Positions 27,232 to 40,866 are shown, numbered from the stretch's first letter. The stretch: DNA of 64,000 nucleotides from SAR116 cluster bacterium AG-337-N21 (GCA_003282145.1 QBZZ01000004.1:45817-109816), one strand, 5' to 3'. The notes: generated from the letters alone by a model not told the origin. A program made the numbers and translations.

Positions 27232-27606
27232 ATGGCAGACTTAGAAAAAATTGCTGAAGATTTAAGTTCATTAACGGTTCTAGAGGCAGCTGATTTGGCT
27301 AAGCTTCTTGAAGATAAATGGGGTGTAACGGCATCAGCTCCTGTTGCTGTCGCTGCTGCAGGTGGTGCTGAAGTAGCTCCTTCAGCCGAAGCTAAAACTG
27401 AATTCAATGTAATGTTAACAGCAATTGGTGAGAAGAAAATAAACGTCATCAAAGAAGTTAGAGCAGTAACGGGGTTAGGTTTGAAAGAAGCTAAAGATTT
27501 AGTTGAGGCAGCTCCATCAATGGTTAAAGAAGGGGTTCCTGAGGCTGAAGCAAATGAAATTAAAGGTAAACTCGAAGAGGCTGGTGCTTCCGTTGAGGTA
27601 AAGTAA
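27232..27606 (+). CDS. rplL: Ribosomal protein L7/L12
   Basis: 124 residues. The N-terminal dimerisation helix pair (to about 35) is followed by an Ala/Val-rich hinge (about 38-55). The factor-binding domain then has [21 protein letters not shown] and [20 protein letters not shown] site precedes the ATG. Confidence 0.98.
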   Translation: MADLEKIAEDLSSLTVLEAADLAKLLEDKWGVTASAPVAVAAAGGAEVAPSAEAKTEFNVMLTAIGEKKINVIKEVRAVTGLGLKEAKDLVEAAPSMVKEGVPEAEANEIKGKLEEAGASVEVK

Positions 27607-27630
27607 GTTTGTCTTTTATTTTTAACAAAA

Positions 27631-27657
27631 AACAGGCTTAATTATTTAAGTCTGTTT
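27631..27657 (+). terminator. rplL-rpoB intercistronic hairpin (attenuator or processing site)
   Basis: AACAGGCTTAA pairs with TTAAGTCTGTT (11 bp, one G-U) around a 4-5-base loop. No long T run follows (TATAATACG), so it is more likely a partial attenuator or RNase III-type processing site, as known between rplL and rpoB in other bacteria, than a full terminator. Confidence 0.55.
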
Positions 27658-27713
27658 ATAATACGTTTTTTCATATAGTCGTATTGGCTAATTAAGTTTT
27701 AAAAGGATAATAA

Positions 27714-30700
27714 ATGTCATCTCAGCAAAGTACATTAATGAATAGAAGAAGAGTTAGAAGAACGTTTGGTAAAATTAGCGAAGTAGCAGAGATGCCAAAT
27801 CTAATTGAAGTTCAAAGAAATTCTTACGAACAATTTCTTCAGATGTATGATCCAGTTGATGAAAGAATTGATGTAGGTTTGCAGGCTGTATTTAATTCGG
27901 TTTTCCCAATTAAAGATTTTGCGGGTAGATCAATGTTAGAATTTGTTTCTTATACCTTAGAACAACCTAAATATGACGTTGACGAATGTCATCAAAGAGG
28001 TTTAACTTTTGCTTCACCACTAAGGCTAACTCTAAGATTAATAGTATGGGACTTAGATCCTGACACTGGTGCTAAATCAATTCGAGATATGAAAGAACAA
28101 GACGTTTATATGGGTGATATGCCTCTTATGACTCCAAATGGAACTTTTGTTGTAAATGGTACTGAAAGAGTTATAGTTTCACAAATGCATAGATCTCCTG
28201 GGGTCTTTTTTGATCATGATAAAGGTAAAACTCATGCATCTGGTAAATTCCTTTTTGCTGCACGGGTAATTCCTTATAGAGGATCTTGGTTAGATTTTGA
28301 ATTTGATCCAAAGGATATTTTAAATGTTAGGATTGATAGAAGAAGAAAATTACCGTGTACAACTTTTTTAATGGCATTATTAGACAATGATTCCGAAGAG
28401 TATTTAAAAAAATGTAATGAAAAAAAACTAGAGCCTGACAGAAATCAACTTATTGGTATGACAAGAGAAGATATTTTAAAATATTTTTATAGATCACAGA
28501 CGTATCAACTAAAAACAGAAAAATGGGTTACTGAATTCTTTGCAGATAATTATAAGAGTCAAAGATTGAACTTTGATTTAATCGATGCTTCTACAGATAA
28601 AATTCTTGCTAAAGCAGGCGATAAAATTTCTCAAAGAAAGATCAAATCTCTAATAGAAGATGGTTTAAAATTAATAGAAGTAAAAGAAGAAGAAATAATA
28701 GGAAAATTTATATCTGAGGATATCATAAATGAAAATACTGGTGAAGTTTATGCAGAAGCTGGTGATGAAGTTACCGAAGATCTTATTAAGTTATTTAAGT
28801 TAAATGATCTGCATAATTTGAATATATTATCTATAGATAGCTCTTCTGTTGGACCTTGGATAAGAAATACATTGGCATTGGATAAAAATGCTTCTAGGGA
28901 AGAAGCATTAGTTGACATATATAGAGTTATGAGACCTGGTGAACCTCCTGCTCATGAGACGGCTGAGATTTTATTTAACAATTTATTCTTTGACGAAGAA
29001 CGATATGACTTATCTGCAGTAGGTAGAGTTAAAATGTCAGCTCGTTTAAACCTAGAAGTTGATGACAGTATTAGAGTTTTGAGAAAAGTTGATGTTCTAG
29101 AGATTATAAAAGAACTAATTTCTCTTAAAGATGGCCATGGAGAAATTGACGATATAGACCATTTAGGTAATAGAAGGGTTCGGTCAGTTGGTGAGTTATT
29201 AGAGAATCAATATCGGGTAGGGCTTTCAAGAATGGAAAGAGCGATTAAAGAAAGAATGAGCTCAGCAAATGAAATTGAAAATTTAATGCCTCAAGATCTT
29301 ATTAATGCAAAGCCAGCTGCAGCATCGCTTAGAGAGTTTTTTGGCTCAAGCCAATTATCTCAATTTATGGATCAAACCAATCCTCTTTCAGAAATCACTC
29401 ATAAAAGAAGAGTTTCTGCATTAGGCCCAGGTGGACTTACAAGAGAAAGAGCAGGGTTTGAAGTAAGGGATGTCCATCCTACACATTATGGTAGGATTTG
29501 CCCTATTGAGACACCAGAAGGACCCAATATTGGATTAATAAATTCTTTGGCAACTTTTGCTCAGATAAATCAATATGGTTTTATTGAAACACCATACAGG
29601 AAAGTAGACAACGGAAAAGTGACTAAAGATGTTGTTTACGTTTCTGCTATAGAAGAAGGTAAGTTTACAATTGCACAAGCTAATGCGGAACTAGATAGTT
29701 CGGATAATTTTACTGACGATCTACTTCCTGTCAGAAAAGGAGGAGATATTGGTTTGGCTAACCCAGGTGACATTAATCTTATGGATGTTTCACCTAAACA
29801 ATTGGTTTCCGTTGCGTCTGCTTTAATACCGTTTTTAGAAAACGATGATGCAAACAGAGCTTTAATGGGGTCTAATATGATGAGACAAGCAGTTCCATTA
29901 GTAAAATCCGAAAGTCCTCTTGTAGGGACTGGGATAGAAGCCACGGTTGCGCAGGATTCAGGTGTAACTTTAGTAGCGCGAAGATCTGGAGTGGTTGACC
30001 AAGTTGATGCTACTAGGATAGTTATTCGAGCACATTCTGCCGATGCAGCTGACGTAAGTCCAGTAGATATTTATTCATTATTAAAATTCCAAAGGAGCAA
30101 CCAAAATACTTGTATTAATCAAAGGCCGTTGGTTCAAGTGGGTGACATAATCAATAGTGGAGATATAATTGCTGACGGCCCAGCTACTGAAGACGGAGAA
30201 TTAGCTTTAGGTAGAAATGTTTTGGTGGCGTTTATGCCCTGGAATGGCTATAATTTTGAAGATTCAATTTTGATTTCTGAAAGAATAGTTAAAGAAGATG
30301 TTTTTTCTTCTATCCACATAGAAGAATTTGAAGTAATGGCAAGAGATACAAAGTTAGGCCAGGAAGAAATTACTCGTGATATTCCAAATATTGGTGAAGA
30401 AGCTCTAAGAAATTTAGATGAGGCTGGTATGGTATATATTGGTGCTGAAGTTAAACAAGGTGATATAATGGTTGGTAAGGTTACGCCCAAAGGTGAAAGC
30501 CCAATGACTCCCGAGGAAAAATTGCTTAGAGCCATATTTGGAGAGAAAGCTTCAGATGTTCGTGACACATCATTAAAAGTTCCACCAGGAGTTTCAGGTA
30601 CCATTGTGGATGTAAGAGTTTTCTCCAGAAGAGGTGTTGACAAGGATGAAAGAGCAAGAGCTATTGAAAGGGCTGAAATAGAAAAATTTGCTAAGGATAG

Positions 30701-31892
30701 AGATGATGAAAAAACTATTCTTGAAAGAGGTTTTTATGGACGTCTTAAAGAATATATTATTGGTAATAAAATACACGGTTCATCTATTAAAATATTAAAA
30801 GATGGGGATTTATTAACTGAGGAAATTATTGCAGAATTATCTCGAAATGATATTAGATCAATTAAGATTGAAGATGATAAAGTTCAGAAAAAGATTGAAA
30901 AATTATCTAATCATTTTGATGGGGTTATAAAAACCTTAGAAAATAGATTTAATGACAGGGTTGATAAGTTACAAAGAGGTGACGAATTATTGCCTGGTGT
31001 AATGAAGATGGTTAAAGTTTTTGTTGCAGTAAAAAGAAAACTTCAGTCAGGGGACAAAATGGCAGGAAGACACGGCAATAAAGGCGTTATTTCAAGAATT
31101 ATTCCTTCTGAAGATATGCCTTACACAAAAGATGGTACACCTGTTGATGTTGTATTGAACCCTTTAGGTGTTCCTTCTAGAATGAATGTTGGACAGATAT
31201 TAGAAACTCATTTGGGTTGGGCTGCCTCTGGTTTAGGGAATAAGATTGGTAAAATGATTGAGAGTAATCACGATTCTAAAAACGATAGTATTAGAAGTTT
31301 TTTAACTCAAATTTATGGAAAAAAGCAATATAAATCGGATTTTTCAAAGATGAATGATAAAGAGTTAATGCAGCAAGCTCTTAACTTAAGAAGAGGTGTT
31401 CCGATGGCTACCCCAGTTTTTGACGGAGCTAGTGAAAAAGATGTTAGAAATATTCTAAATTTGGCAGATTTAGACGAAACAGGTCAAGTTTGGTTAACTG
31501 ATGGTAGAACAGGCGAAGTTTTTGATAGAAAAGTTACAGTTGGTTATATTTACATGTTAAAATTACATCATTTAGTCGACGATAAAATACATGCAAGATC
31601 GATTGGTCCTTACTCATTAGTAACGCAACAACCTCTCGGTGGCAAGGCTCAATTTGGTGGTCAAAGATTTGGTGAAATGGAAGTGTGGGCTTTAGAAGCA
31701 TATGGTGCTGCCTATACCCTACAAGAAATGCTTACTGTTAAATCTGACGATGTTTCTGGTAGAACAAAAGTTTATGAATCGATAATCAAGGGTGATGACG
31801 ATTTTGAAGCAGGTATTCCGGAATCATTTAATGTTTTAATCAAAGAGTTAAAATCTTTAGGCCTAAATGTAAATATGGATTTAGTTGAATAA
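27714..31892 (+). CDS. rpoB: RNA polymerase beta subunit
   Basis: 1,392 residues, a full-length proteobacterial RpoB. The rifampicin pocket reads [20 protein letters not shown] and then [11 protein letters not shown], with the susceptible-type residues at the sites usually changed in resistance (D in DQTN, H in THKRR, S in VSALG). Conserved blocks [10 protein letters not shown] and [24 protein letters not shown] near the C-terminus bind the beta-prime clamp. It is followed by rpoC after 33 bases. Confidence 0.99.
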   Translation: MSSQQSTLMNRRRVRRTFGKISEVAEMPNLIEVQRNSYEQFLQMYDPVDERIDVGLQAVFNSVFPIKDFAGRSMLEFVSYTLEQPKYDVDECHQRGLTFASPLRLTLRLIVWDLDPDTGAKSIRDMKEQDVYMGDMPLMTPNGTFVVNGTERVIVSQMHRSPGVFFDHDKGKTHASGKFLFAARVIPYRGSWLDFEFDPKDILNVRIDRRRKLPCTTFLMALLDNDSEEYLKKCNEKKLEPDRNQLIGMTREDILKYFYRSQTYQLKTEKWVTEFFADNYKSQRLNFDLIDASTDKILAKAGDKISQRKIKSLIEDGLKLIEVKEEEIIGKFISEDIINENTGEVYAEAGDEVTEDLIKLFKLNDLHNLNILSIDSSSVGPWIRNTLALDKNASREEALVDIYRVMRPGEPPAHETAEILFNNLFFDEERYDLSAVGRVKMSARLNLEVDDSIRVLRKVDVLEIIKELISLKDGHGEIDDIDHLGNRRVRSVGELLENQYRVGLSRMERAIKERMSSANEIENLMPQDLINAKPAAASLREFFGSSQLSQFMDQTNPLSEITHKRRVSALGPGGLTRERAGFEVRDVHPTHYGRICPIETPEGPNIGLINSLATFAQINQYGFIETPYRKVDNGKVTKDVVYVSAIEEGKFTIAQANAELDSSDNFTDDLLPVRKGGDIGLANPGDINLMDVSPKQLVSVASALIPFLENDDANRALMGSNMMRQAVPLVKSESPLVGTGIEATVAQDSGVTLVARRSGVVDQVDATRIVIRAHSADAADVSPVDIYSLLKFQRSNQNTCINQRPLVQVGDIINSGDIIADGPATEDGELALGRNVLVAFMPWNGYNFEDSILISERIVKEDVFSSIHIEEFEVMARDTKLGQEEITRDIPNIGEEALRNLDEAGMVYIGAEVKQGDIMVGKVTPKGESPMTPEEKLLRAIFGEKASDVRDTSLKVPPGVSGTIVDVRVFSRRGVDKDERARAIERAEIEKFAKDRDDEKTILERGFYGRLKEYIIGNKIHGSSIKILKDGDLLTEEIIAELSRNDIRSIKIEDDKVQKKIEKLSNHFDGVIKTLENRFNDRVDKLQRGDELLPGVMKMVKVFVAVKRKLQSGDKMAGRHGNKGVISRIIPSEDMPYTKDGTPVDVVLNPLGVPSRMNVGQILETHLGWAASGLGNKIGKMIESNHDSKNDSIRSFLTQIYGKKQYKSDFSKMNDKELMQQALNLRRGVPMATPVFDGASEKDVRNILNLADLDETGQVWLTDGRTGEVFDRKVTVGYIYMLKLHHLVDDKIHARSIGPYSLVTQQPLGGKAQFGGQRFGEMEVWALEAYGAAYTLQEMLTVKSDDVSGRTKVYESIIKGDDDFEAGIPESFNVLIKELKSLGLNVNMDLVE

Positions 31893-31925
31893 TTTATTGA
31901 TTTTTAAAAAAGAATAGGAACGCAA

Positions 31926-34900
31926 ATGAATGAACTTATGAATTCTTTTGGCCAAACAGGTTCAACACAAAGTTTTGACCAAATTAGTATTTCTATAGCA
32001 TCACCAGAGGCAATAAAAAGTTGGTCTTTTGGTGAAATAAGAAAGCCAGAAACAATAAACTACAGAACCTTTAAGCCAGAACGTGATGGTCTTTTTTGTG
32101 CAAAGATATTCGGTCCTGTAAGAGATTATGAGTGTTTATGTGGCAAATATAAGCGTATGAAGTACAGAGGTATTATATGTGAAAAGTGTGGGGTAGAAGT
32201 AACTCTTTCTAAGGTAAGAAGAGAGAGGATGGGGCATATTGATCTGGCTGCTCCGGTTGCACATATATGGTTTTTAAAATCATTACCTTCACGCATAGGC
32301 TTACTTGTAGACATGACCCTTAAGGATTTAGAAAGAGTTCTCTATTTTGAATACTTTTTAGTTACGGAGCCTGGTTTAACTCCGCTAACAAAAGGCCAAT
32401 TATTAACTGAAGAAGATTATGACAATGCTCTTGATGAATTTGGTGATGAAAGCTTTGAAGTTTCAATAGGTGCGGAAGCAATTAAAAGAATCTTAACTGA
32501 AATGGATTTAGAAGAAGAACTTATAAAAATACGTGATGATTTGTCGAAAACAGGTTCTGAAATCAAAAGAAAAAAATTAGTAAAAAGACTTAAATTGATA
32601 GAATCTTTCATTGAATCGGGTGCTAAACCAGAATGGATGATTCTCGAGGTTGTTCCAGTTATTCCACCTGAACTACGTCCCTTAGTACCACTGGATGGTG
32701 GAAGGTTTGCAACCTCTGACCTAAATGACTTGTATAGAAGGGTTATAAATAGAAACAATCGTCTAAAAAGACTTATTGAGTTAAGAGCGCCTGATATTAT
32801 TATTCGTAATGAAAAGAGAATGTTACAAGAATCTGTGGATGCTTTATTTGATAATGGTAGACGAGGCAGAGTCATAACTGGGGTAAATAAAAGGCCATTA
32901 AAATCTTTATCTGACATGCTTAAGGGTAAACAGGGAAGATTCAGACAAAACTTACTAGGAAAACGAGTTGATTATTCTGGTAGATCCGTAATTGTTGTTG
33001 GACCTGAATTAAAGTTACATCAATGTGGCCTTCCAAAAAAAATGGCTTTAGAATTGTTTAAACCGTTCATTTATTCAAGATTAGAGCTTTATGGGTTAGC
33101 AAGTACTGTAAAAGCAGCTAAAAGAATGGTTGAAAAAGAAAGGCCTGAAGTTTGGGACATCCTTGAAGAGGTAATAAGGGAGCATCCCGTAATGCTTAAT
33201 AGGGCACCAACATTGCATCGATTAGGAATACAGGCATTTGAACCAGTTTTGATTGAAGGAAAAGCAATAAATTTGCATCCTCTTGTATGTACAGCTTTTA
33301 ATGCAGATTTTGATGGTGATCAGATGGCAGTTCATGTTCCTCTATCATTAGAGGCTCAACTTGAAGCAAGAGTCTTGATGATGTCAACAAATAATATATT
33401 ATCTCCTTCAAGTGGAAAGCCTATCATCGTGCCGTCACAAGATATCATATTAGGTTTATATTATTTATCTATGATAAGTAATTCTCTGAAAGGTGAGGGT
33501 ATGATATTTTCATCTCCTACGGAGGTATTAATGGCCCTAGACAATTCTCAAGTTGATCTTCAAGCAAAAATTAAAGTTAGAGTAAATACGTATGATAATG
33601 AAGGCAAAAATATTGTAAAAATTGTTGAAACAACTCCAGGAAGAGCTAAACTTTCAACATTACTTCCTAAACATAAGTCGGTAGATTTTAATACTATTAA
33701 TAAGTTGATGACAAAAAAAGAAGTTACGAATGTCATTGATTACGTTTATCGTCATTGTGGCCAAAAAGATACCGTCATCTTTTGTGATCAGCTCATGGCA
33801 ATGGGTTTTAAGCATGCTTGTACTGCTGGTATATCTTTTGGTATTTCTGATCTTGAAACGCCAAAAGCTAAAGCTGAACTTATGATGCAAGCAGAAAAAC
33901 AAGTTAAGGATTTTGAACAGCAGTATCAAGATGGATTAATTACTCAAGGTGAAAAATATAATAAAGTTGTTGATGTTTGGTCTAAATGCTCTGATGATGT
34001 TGCTGCTGAAATGATGAAGAATATTTCAACCATAAAGGTTGGAGAACCTGTGAACTCAGTTTGGATGATGGCTCATTCAGGGGCTAGAGGATCTGCGGCT
34101 CAAATTAAACAATTAGCAGGTATGAGAGGCTTGATGGCTAAGCCTTCAGGTGAAATTATTGAAACACCTATAAAATCATCTTTCAAAGATGGTCTAAATG
34201 TTCTTGAATACTTTAATTCCACCCATGGTGCCAGAAAAGGACTCGCGGACACAGCTTTAAAAACAGCTAACTCTGGATATCTAACAAGAAGATTAGTTGA
34301 TGTCGCCCAAGATTGTATTGTTACTGAAGAAGATTGTGGAACTGAAAATGGTTTTATAATGAGGGCTGTAATTGAGGGTGGAGATATTATTGAACCTCTT
34401 GCTGAAAGAATTTTGGGTAGAACTGCGGCTTCTGATATTATAGATTCAAAAGATAATACTATTATTTTAAATAGAGGTATCATTATAACCGAGGATGATA
34501 TTGAAAAGATAGAAAAGGCTGGTATTGATCAAGTAAAAGTTAGATCTGCATTAACTTGTGAAACACAACCAGGTATCTGTGCAGCATGTTATGGAAGAGA
34601 TCTGGCTAGAGGTACTCCAGTTAATATTGGAGAAGCTGTAGGAGTTATTGCCGCTCAATCAATAGGTGAACCTGGTACTCAGCTCACAATGAGAACATTT
34701 CATATTGGTGGCGCTGCTCAACGTGGTGCTGAACAATCTAAAATTGAGGCACCTTTTGATGGTAAAATAAGGTTGGATAATACTTCTTTAGTAACAACCG
34801 AGGATGGTAGTGAGATTGTTCTCTCTCGTTCATCTGAAATGCTTATTTTAGATGATCAAGGAAGGGAAAAAGCTCGATATCGTCTTCAATACGGAGCTAA

Positions 34901-36092
34901 GTTGCTAAAAAAAGATGAATCCACTGTAAAAGCTGGTCAAATATTAGCTGAATGGGATCCATACACAATACCAATTATTACAGAAAAAGAAGGAACTGCT
35001 CATTATGTCGATCTTGTAGAAGGTATTTCCATGAGAGAATCAATTGACGAATTGACTGGTATAGGAAGTAAGGTTGTAATAGATTGGAAGCAACAATCTG
35101 GTGGATCAAATTTGAGGCCAAGAATAACTTTGAGAGATGCTGATGGAGAAGTAATAAATTTACCAAATGGATTAGAAGCAAGGTATTTTATGTCTATGAA
35201 TGCAATTTTAAGTGTTGAAAATGGTAGTAAGGTCAAAGCTGGAGCAGTTTTGGCTCGAATCCCTAGAGAAAGCTCTAAAACTAGAGATATTACTGGAGGA
35301 TTGCCAAGAGTTGCTGAGTTGTTTGAAGCAAGAAAACCAAAAGATTTTGCAATAATTTCTGAAAGTGACGGAGTAGTTGAATTTGGAGCTGACTATAAAG
35401 CTAAGAGAAGGATCAGAGTTGTTCCGCAAGATAGTGAAATTGATGCCTTTGAATATATGGTTCCAAAAGGAAAATTATTAGCTGTTCAGGAAGGTGACTT
35501 TATCAGAAAAGGTGACATGATTATTGATGGAAGTCCAGTTCCACACGATATACTAAATATATTAGGTGTAGAGGCTTTGGCGGATTACTTAGTAAAAGAA
35601 GTTCAGGATGTTTATAGATTACAAGGAGTTAAGATTAATGATAAACATATTGAAGTTATAGTTAGACAAATGTTGCAAAAAACTGAAATAACTGATCATG
35701 GAGGCACAACATTTCTTAACGGAGAACATGTAAATAGATTAGAATTCAAATTAGCTAATGAAAAAGCTCTTAAAGAGGGTTTTGAGCCTGCTAAAGGAGT
35801 GTCAGTTTTATTAGGTATAACTAAAGCTAGCTTGCAAACAGAAAGTTTTATATCTGCAGCTTCTTTTCAAGAAACAACACGTGTTTTAACTGAAGCTGCA
35901 GTATCAGGTAAATCTGATGCTCTTTCTGGGTTGAAAGAAAATGTTATTGTCGGACGCTTGGTACCTGCTGGAACAGGTTCTATTGTTAACAAACTTAGAA
36001 TGACTGCTAGTAAAAGAGATAAAGAAATAATGGATAATATGGCAAAAGAAGATCCTGTCTTGATTGAAGGAATGGAAGAAAAACTAGATTGA
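31926..36092 (+). CDS. rpoC: RNA polymerase beta' subunit
   Basis: 1,388 residues. The N-terminal zinc-binding cysteines lie in [20 protein letters not shown]. The catalytic loop NADFDGDQM carries the three Mg-binding aspartates. The second Cys4 zinc site is C-x(n)[13 protein letters not shown], and the trigger-loop block [19 protein letters not shown] is present. It is normal in length and closes the rplJL-rpoBC unit. A promoter for the next block lies in the 186 bp behind it. Confidence 0.99.
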   Translation: MNELMNSFGQTGSTQSFDQISISIASPEAIKSWSFGEIRKPETINYRTFKPERDGLFCAKIFGPVRDYECLCGKYKRMKYRGIICEKCGVEVTLSKVRRERMGHIDLAAPVAHIWFLKSLPSRIGLLVDMTLKDLERVLYFEYFLVTEPGLTPLTKGQLLTEEDYDNALDEFGDESFEVSIGAEAIKRILTEMDLEEELIKIRDDLSKTGSEIKRKKLVKRLKLIESFIESGAKPEWMILEVVPVIPPELRPLVPLDGGRFATSDLNDLYRRVINRNNRLKRLIELRAPDIIIRNEKRMLQESVDALFDNGRRGRVITGVNKRPLKSLSDMLKGKQGRFRQNLLGKRVDYSGRSVIVVGPELKLHQCGLPKKMALELFKPFIYSRLELYGLASTVKAAKRMVEKERPEVWDILEEVIREHPVMLNRAPTLHRLGIQAFEPVLIEGKAINLHPLVCTAFNADFDGDQMAVHVPLSLEAQLEARVLMMSTNNILSPSSGKPIIVPSQDIILGLYYLSMISNSLKGEGMIFSSPTEVLMALDNSQVDLQAKIKVRVNTYDNEGKNIVKIVETTPGRAKLSTLLPKHKSVDFNTINKLMTKKEVTNVIDYVYRHCGQKDTVIFCDQLMAMGFKHACTAGISFGISDLETPKAKAELMMQAEKQVKDFEQQYQDGLITQGEKYNKVVDVWSKCSDDVAAEMMKNISTIKVGEPVNSVWMMAHSGARGSAAQIKQLAGMRGLMAKPSGEIIETPIKSSFKDGLNVLEYFNSTHGARKGLADTALKTANSGYLTRRLVDVAQDCIVTEEDCGTENGFIMRAVIEGGDIIEPLAERILGRTAASDIIDSKDNTIILNRGIIITEDDIEKIEKAGIDQVKVRSALTCETQPGICAACYGRDLARGTPVNIGEAVGVIAAQSIGEPGTQLTMRTFHIGGAAQRGAEQSKIEAPFDGKIRLDNTSLVTTEDGSEIVLSRSSEMLILDDQGREKARYRLQYGAKLLKKDESTVKAGQILAEWDPYTIPIITEKEGTAHYVDLVEGISMRESIDELTGIGSKVVIDWKQQSGGSNLRPRITLRDADGEVINLPNGLEARYFMSMNAILSVENGSKVKAGAVLARIPRESSKTRDITGGLPRVAELFEARKPKDFAIISESDGVVEFGADYKAKRRIRVVPQDSEIDAFEYMVPKGKLLAVQEGDFIRKGDMIIDGSPVPHDILNILGVEALADYLVKEVQDVYRLQGVKINDKHIEVIVRQMLQKTEITDHGGTTFLNGEHVNRLEFKLANEKALKEGFEPAKGVSVLLGITKASLQTESFISAASFQETTRVLTEAAVSGKSDALSGLKENVIVGRLVPAGTGSIVNKLRMTASKRDKEIMDNMAKEDPVLIEGMEEKLD

Positions 36093-36143
36093 CGAATGTA
36101 TTTGAACTAATATTTTAATTAATCATCAGTATGTATTTTGTCC

Positions 36144-36172
36144 TTGACCATTGATAAAGTTAAGAATATAAT
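36144..36172 (+). promoter_or_regulatory. Strong sigma-70 promoter before rpsL
   Basis: TTGACC (36144-36149) and a perfect TATAAT (36167-36172) are spaced by 17 bases, the clearest promoter in the window. It lies about 107 bases before rpsL and should drive the str, S10 and spc genes. Confidence 0.8.
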
Positions 36173-36278
36173 CCGCGAAATATTGGGTCCTGGTTGTAAT
36201 TTTAATTAGACGCTAGCCCATTATAATTATTATTTATTAGGCTTATTTCAGCTACTTGTTTTTATGAAGGATTTTTAA

Positions 36279-36650
36279 ATGCCTACCATTAATCAGCTTA
36301 TAAGGCATGGTCGTAATCGACCAGTTAATAAAACAAAAGTTCCAGCCATGCAATCTTGTCCTCAAAAAAGAGGTGTCTGTACACGAGTATATACCACCAC
36401 TCCCAAGAAACCAAATTCTGCGCTAAGAAAGGTTGCTAGGATTAGGCTTACAAACGGTTTTGAGGTTACTTCCTATATACCTGGTGAAGGTCATAATTTA
36501 CAAGAACATTCTGTTGTAATGATAAGAGGTGGTAGGGTTAAAGATCTACCTGGTGTAAGATATCATGTTATAAGAGGAACTTTGGATACACAGGGAGTTT
36601 CAGATAGGCGTCAAAGAAGATCCAAATACGGTGCTAAACGTCCTAAATAA
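36279..36650 (+). CDS. rpsL: Ribosomal protein S12
   Basis: 123 residues starting [12 protein letters not shown]. The decoding-centre loops are intact: K43 in [11 protein letters not shown] and K88 in [14 protein letters not shown], the residues whose change gives streptomycin resistance, are the susceptible type. It is the first gene of the str operon. The ATG is preceded by GAAGGA. Confidence 0.99.
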   Translation: MPTINQLIRHGRNRPVNKTKVPAMQSCPQKRGVCTRVYTTTPKKPNSALRKVARIRLTNGFEVTSYIPGEGHNLQEHSVVMIRGGRVKDLPGVRYHVIRGTLDTQGVSDRRQRRSKYGAKRPK

Positions 36651-36665
36651 AAAAGGAAATTTTAA

Positions 36666-37136
36666 ATGTCAAGACGTAGAAAAGCTACAAAAAGAGAAAT
36701 TATGCCTGATCCGAAGTTCAACGATAAAGTTGTATCAAAGTTTACATCGTGTTTGATGTTCGACGGTAAAAGGTCCACTGCTGAGAAGATAGTCTATGGT
36801 GCATTTGAAGTTATTGAAAAGAAAGCCGGTGTTGAGCCTGTTAAAATTTTTCACGAAGCTTTAGGTAATGTCCAACCCCAACTTGAAGTTAGATCCAGGC
36901 GTGTCGGTGGTGCTACTTATCAGGTCCCGGTTGAAGTTCGGTCGGAGAGGGCATTAGCTCTTGCAATTAGATGGCTTATAAATAGTAGTAGAAACAGGTC
37001 AGAAAATTCAATGACAGAAAGACTTAGTGGTGAGTTAATGGATGCTTCTTCAAACAGAGGTGCTTCCGTTAAAAAAAGAGAAGATACTCATAAAATGGCT
37101 GAAGCAAACAAAGCTTTTTCACATTACCGTTGGTAA
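36666..37136 (+). CDS. rpsG: Ribosomal protein S7
   Basis: 156 residues beginning [18 protein letters not shown]. Conserved blocks are [11 protein letters not shown] and ALAIRWLI. It nucleates the 30S head and is the usual translational repressor of the str operon. It lies 15 bases after rpsL and 15 before fusA. Confidence 0.98.
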   Translation: MSRRRKATKREIMPDPKFNDKVVSKFTSCLMFDGKRSTAEKIVYGAFEVIEKKAGVEPVKIFHEALGNVQPQLEVRSRRVGGATYQVPVEVRSERALALAIRWLINSSRNRSENSMTERLSGELMDASSNRGASVKKREDTHKMAEANKAFSHYRW

Positions 37137-37151
37137 AATATAGGAATTAAA

Positions 37152-39290
37152 ATGTCTCGTGGATATAATTTAAATAGATATAGAAATTTTGGTATAATTG
37201 CTCATATTGATGCTGGTAAGACTACAACATCCGAAAGAGTTCTTTATTACACTGGTAGATCACATAAAATTGGTGAGGTTCACGACGGTAATGCTACAAT
37301 GGATTGGATGGAGCAAGAGCAAGAGCGAGGTATTACAATAACTTCTGCTGCAACAACATGTTTTTGGACTAGAACAGAAGACGGTAAAGGTTACGATGCA
37401 CATTATGGATCGTCGGAAGATGAAGCTAAATTTAGATTTAATATTATAGATACTCCAGGTCATGTTGACTTTACAATTGAAGTTGAAAGATCATTAGCGG
37501 TGCTCGATGGTGCTGTTGTTGTTCTTGATGCCAATGCCGGGATTGAACCTCAAACTGAAACAGTATGGAGGCAGGCTGATAGATACAAAGTTCCTAGAAT
37601 AGTGTTTGTTAACAAAATGGATAAGATTGGTGCTGATTTTTTTAAGTGTGTAGATATGGTAAAAGATAGGACAGGAGCTACTCCTTTACCCATTAATTTA
37701 CCAATTGGTGCAGAAAATGAGTTTGCAGGTCTCGTAGATTTAGTTTCCATGAAAGAGTGGGTTTGGGACTCAGAGGATTTAGGTGCTTCCTGGACAATAC
37801 GTGAAATAAGAGAAGAATTGTTGGAGAAAGCTAAGTCTATGAGGGCTGACCTAATAGAGTTGGCAGTTGAACAGGATGATGCTTGGATGGAGAAATATCT
37901 TGAGGGTGAGGAGCCTGACGAAATTTCTTTAAGAAAATTAATTAGGAAAGGTACTCTTGCTATGGATTTTGTCCCAATTTTGTGTGGGTCAGCTTTTAAA
38001 AACAAGGGTGTTCAGACGATGTTAAACTCTGTAATTGATTATCTTCCTGATCCATTAGATGTACCTGCTTATCTTGGTTTTTTGCCTGGTGATGTTACGG
38101 AAACTAGAAATGTTGAAAGAAAGGCTAGCGATCAAGAGCCTTTTTCTGGTCTCGCCTTTAAAATAATGAATGATCCATTTGTTGGTTCTTTAACTTTTTT
38201 AAGAATATACTCAGGTTCCATAAGAAAAGGGGATTCTCTTCTTAACTCTACCAAAGGAAAAAAAGAGCGAGTTGGAAGAATGATGATGATGCACTCTAAT
38301 AACAGGGAGGAGATAGATGAGGCATTTGCTGGTGATATTGTCGCACTAGCAGGTATGAAAGAGACAACTACTGGAGACACCTTGTGTGATCCATTAAAAT
38401 CTGTTGTATTGGAAACAATGTCATTTCCAAATCCGGTAATCGAAATTGCAGTTGAACCTAAGTCTAAGAATGATCAAGAGAAAATGTCTACAGGCCTTGC
38501 AAGATTAGCTGCTGAAGATCCTTCTTTTCAGGTGTCCACAGACATTGAATCAGGCCAAACTATCATGAAGGGTATGGGTGAGCTTCATCTTGATATATTA
38601 ATAGATCGACTTAAACGCGAATTTAAGGTTGAGGCAAACATTGGCGCTCCACAAGTTGCTTATCGAGAGACTATTACGAAAGAAATCGAAGTTGACTATA
38701 CTCATAAAAAACAATCTGGCGGATCTGGTCAATTTGCTCGAGTTAAAATGACATTTTCACCAAACCCTGATAAAGACTTTGAATTTTTGAACTCAATTAA
38801 AGGTGGTAATATTCCTACTGAATACATACCGGGCGTGGAAAAAGGTTTAGTTCAAGCTAAGGATGCTGGTATAATAGCGGGTTTTCCAGCTATCGACTTC
38901 AAGGTTAACCTTCATGATGGCGCATATCACGACGTGGATTCATCAGTTATGGCTTTTGAGATTGCCGCGAGAGCTGCATTCAGGGAAGGTATGGCAAAGG
39001 CTTCGCCAGTTTTACTTGAGCCTATAATGAAAGTTGAGTGTGTTACACCTGAAGAGTACATGGGCGATATTATAGGTGATTTAAATAGCCGAAGAGGTCA
39101 GGTCAATGGAATGGATGCTAGGGGCAATGCCCAGGTAATTAATGCTATGGTTCCTTTAGCCAACATGTTCGGTTATGTAAATAACCTGAGGTCTATGAGT
39201 CAAGGTAGAGCTCAATACACTATGATTTTTGATCATTATGATCAAGTTCCTCAAGCCGTTGCAGACGAGGTTAAGGCCAAGTTAGCCTAA
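37152..39290 (+). CDS. fusA: Elongation factor G
   Basis: 712-residue translocase with [14 protein letters not shown] P loop (HIDAGKTTT), DTPGHVDF (G3) and NKMDK (G4), then domains II-V ending in the usual YSMxxG-like block. Between the switch I region (TCFW) and FNIIDTPGH there is a 22-residue hydrophilic stretch ([14 protein letters not shown] and SSEDEAKFR) where E. coli EF-G has about 12, so this loop is longer than usual. The stop codon at 39288-39290 overlaps the left end of the tuf duplication. Confidence 0.98.
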   Translation: MSRGYNLNRYRNFGIIAHIDAGKTTTSERVLYYTGRSHKIGEVHDGNATMDWMEQEQERGITITSAATTCFWTRTEDGKGYDAHYGSSEDEAKFRFNIIDTPGHVDFTIEVERSLAVLDGAVVVLDANAGIEPQTETVWRQADRYKVPRIVFVNKMDKIGADFFKCVDMVKDRTGATPLPINLPIGAENEFAGLVDLVSMKEWVWDSEDLGASWTIREIREELLEKAKSMRADLIELAVEQDDAWMEKYLEGEEPDEISLRKLIRKGTLAMDFVPILCGSAFKNKGVQTMLNSVIDYLPDPLDVPAYLGFLPGDVTETRNVERKASDQEPFSGLAFKIMNDPFVGSLTFLRIYSGSIRKGDSLLNSTKGKKERVGRMMMMHSNNREEIDEAFAGDIVALAGMKETTTGDTLCDPLKSVVLETMSFPNPVIEIAVEPKSKNDQEKMSTGLARLAAEDPSFQVSTDIESGQTIMKGMGELHLDILIDRLKREFKVEANIGAPQVAYRETITKEIEVDYTHKKQSGGSGQFARVKMTFSPNPDKDFEFLNSIKGGNIPTEYIPGVEKGLVQAKDAGIIAGFPAIDFKVNLHDGAYHDVDSSVMAFEIAARAAFREGMAKASPVLLEPIMKVECVTPEEYMGDIIGDLNSRRGQVNGMDARGNAQVINAMVPLANMFGYVNNLRSMSQGRAQYTMIFDHYDQVPQAVADEVKAKLA

Positions 39291-40546
39291 ACAATCATAT
39301 AAAGAAAGGTCATAATAAGATGTCTAAAGAAAAATTTGATCGTAGTAAACCACACGTTAACATTGGTACAATAGGCCATGTTGATCATGGAAAAACTACT
39401 TTAACTGCAGCAATTACAAAAGTTATGGCTGATGCTGGTCGTGCTGACTTTTCTGCTTATGACCAAATTGATAAAGCGCCTGAAGAAAGAGAGAGAGGTA
39501 TAACTATATCTACTGCTCATGTTGAGTATTCTACTGAAAATCGTCATTATGCTCATGTTGACTGCCCAGGCCACGCTGACTATGTTAAGAACATGATCAC
39601 CGGCGCGGCTCAAATGGATGGTGCTATTTTAGTTGTGAATGCTGCTGATGGTCCTATGCCTCAAACTAAAGAGCATATACTTTTAGCGCGTCAGGTAGGT
39701 GTTCCTTCATTAGTAGTTTACATGAATAAAGTTGATCAAGTTGATGATGAAGAATTATTAGAACTAGTAGAATTAGAAATTCGTGAACTCTTAAGTAGTT
39801 ATGATTTTCCTGGTGACGACATTCCTATTATAAAAGGAAGTGCACTAGCGGCTCTAGAGAATCGTGATGAAGCTATTGGTCTGAATTCGATTACAGAATT
39901 AATGACTGCTGTTGATACTTATATTCCTCAACCAGCTCGTGACAAAGATAAGCCTTTTTTAATGCCTATTGAAGACGTTTTTTCTATATCAGGAAGAGGA
40001 ACTGTTGTTACAGGTCGTGTAGAAAGAGGTGTTGTGAAAGTTGGTGAAGAAATAGAGATTGTTGGCATAAAGGAAACAACTAAGACAACATGTACTGGTG
40101 TTGAAATGTTTCGCAAGTTATTAGATTCTGGTGAAGCTGGTGATAATGTTGGTGTTCTTTTAAGAGGTACAAAAAGAGAAGAAGTTGAACGAGGTCAAGT
40201 TTTATCTGCACCTGGTTCAATCAAGCCGTATTCAAAATTTAAAGGCGAGGCTTACATATTAACTAAAGATGAAGGTGGAAGGCATACACCTTTTTTTAGT
40301 AATTATCGTCCACAATTTTATTTTAGAACTACTGACGTAACTGGGGCTGTAGAGCTTCCATCAGGAACAGAAATGGTTATGCCTGGGGATAATATAGCAA
40401 TAACTGTTGAGTTAATTGCACCAATTGCAATGGATGAAGGTTTAAGATTTGCAATAAGAGAAGGTGGAAGAACAGTTGGTGCTGGGGTTGTTTCGAGCAT
40501 TCAGTCTTAACTGATAATATTTAGTAGTTAATGTAGTGAGGATTTA
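39289..40546 (+). repeat. 1,258-bp exact duplication containing tuf, copy 2
   Basis: Partner of 23109-24366. It begins within the last two bases of fusA and ends directly at the rpsJ start codon. Here the flanks are functional: the tail is the rpsJ ribosome binding site. This suggests that this location is the donor and the tRNA-side one the recipient. Confidence 0.95.
39320..40510 (+). CDS. tuf: Elongation factor Tu, copy 2
   Basis: 396 residues, identical in protein sequence to the gene at 23140. It occupies the tufA-type place between fusA and rpsJ in the merged str-S10 cluster, 29 bases after fusA. All GTPase motifs are complete, including NKVD. It probably supplies most EF-Tu from the rpsL promoter. 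Confidence 0.98.
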   Translation: MSKEKFDRSKPHVNIGTIGHVDHGKTTLTAAITKVMADAGRADFSAYDQIDKAPEERERGITISTAHVEYSTENRHYAHVDCPGHADYVKNMITGAAQMDGAILVVNAADGPMPQTKEHILLARQVGVPSLVVYMNKVDQVDDEELLELVELEIRELLSSYDFPGDDIPIIKGSALAALENRDEAIGLNSITELMTAVDTYIPQPARDKDKPFLMPIEDVFSISGRGTVVTGRVERGVVKVGEEIEIVGIKETTKTTCTGVEMFRKLLDSGEAGDNVGVLLRGTKREEVERGQVLSAPGSIKPYSKFKGEAYILTKDEGGRHTPFFSNYRPQFYFRTTDVTGAVELPSGTEMVMPGDNIAITVELIAPIAMDEGLRFAIREGGRTVGAGVVSSIQS

Positions 40547-40855
40547 ATGGATAATCAAAATATTAGAATTAGATTAAAGGCTTTTGATCATAGAATATTA
40601 GATCAATCTACATCTGAAATAGTTAATACTGCTAGAAGGACCGGTGCCAAAATTCGAGGGCCAATCCCATTACCAACATCTCTCAATAGATTTACAGTTC
40701 TTAGAGGGCCTCATGTAGACAAAAAAAGTCGTGAGCAATTTGAAATGAGAACTCACAAACGAGTATTAGATATAATAGAGCCGACCCCCCAAACTGTAGA
40801 TGCTCTTATGAAACTAGATTTGGCATCTGGAGTTGATGTAGAAATTAAGATTTAG
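40547..40855 (+). CDS. rpsJ: Ribosomal protein S10 (NusE)
   Basis: 102 residues with [21 protein letters not shown] and the RTHKRVLDI block. S10 also binds NusB/NusG in antitermination. The start ATG follows GAGGATTTA, the site that was duplicated with tuf. It heads the S10 operon, with no separate promoter seen. Confidence 0.98.
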   Translation: MDNQNIRIRLKAFDHRILDQSTSEIVNTARRTGAKIRGPIPLPTSLNRFTVLRGPHVDKKSREQFEMRTHKRVLDIIEPTPQTVDALMKLDLASGVDVEIKI

Positions 40856-40866
40856 AGGATTACATT

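Noticed and set aside
29636..30776. Antisense frames of 60-131 residues inside rpoB
   Set aside because: Low-complexity S/T/L-rich shadows of a highly conserved gene with no ribosome binding sites.
36173..36278. Possible terminator between rpoC and rpsL
   Set aside because: No stem with a following T run could be drawn; only the promoter is convincing.
23140..40510. The two identical tuf copies as an assembly duplication
   Set aside because: They lie in two different and sensible contexts (tRNA-Tyr/tRNA-Trp and fusA/rpsJ), the usual tufB and tufA places.
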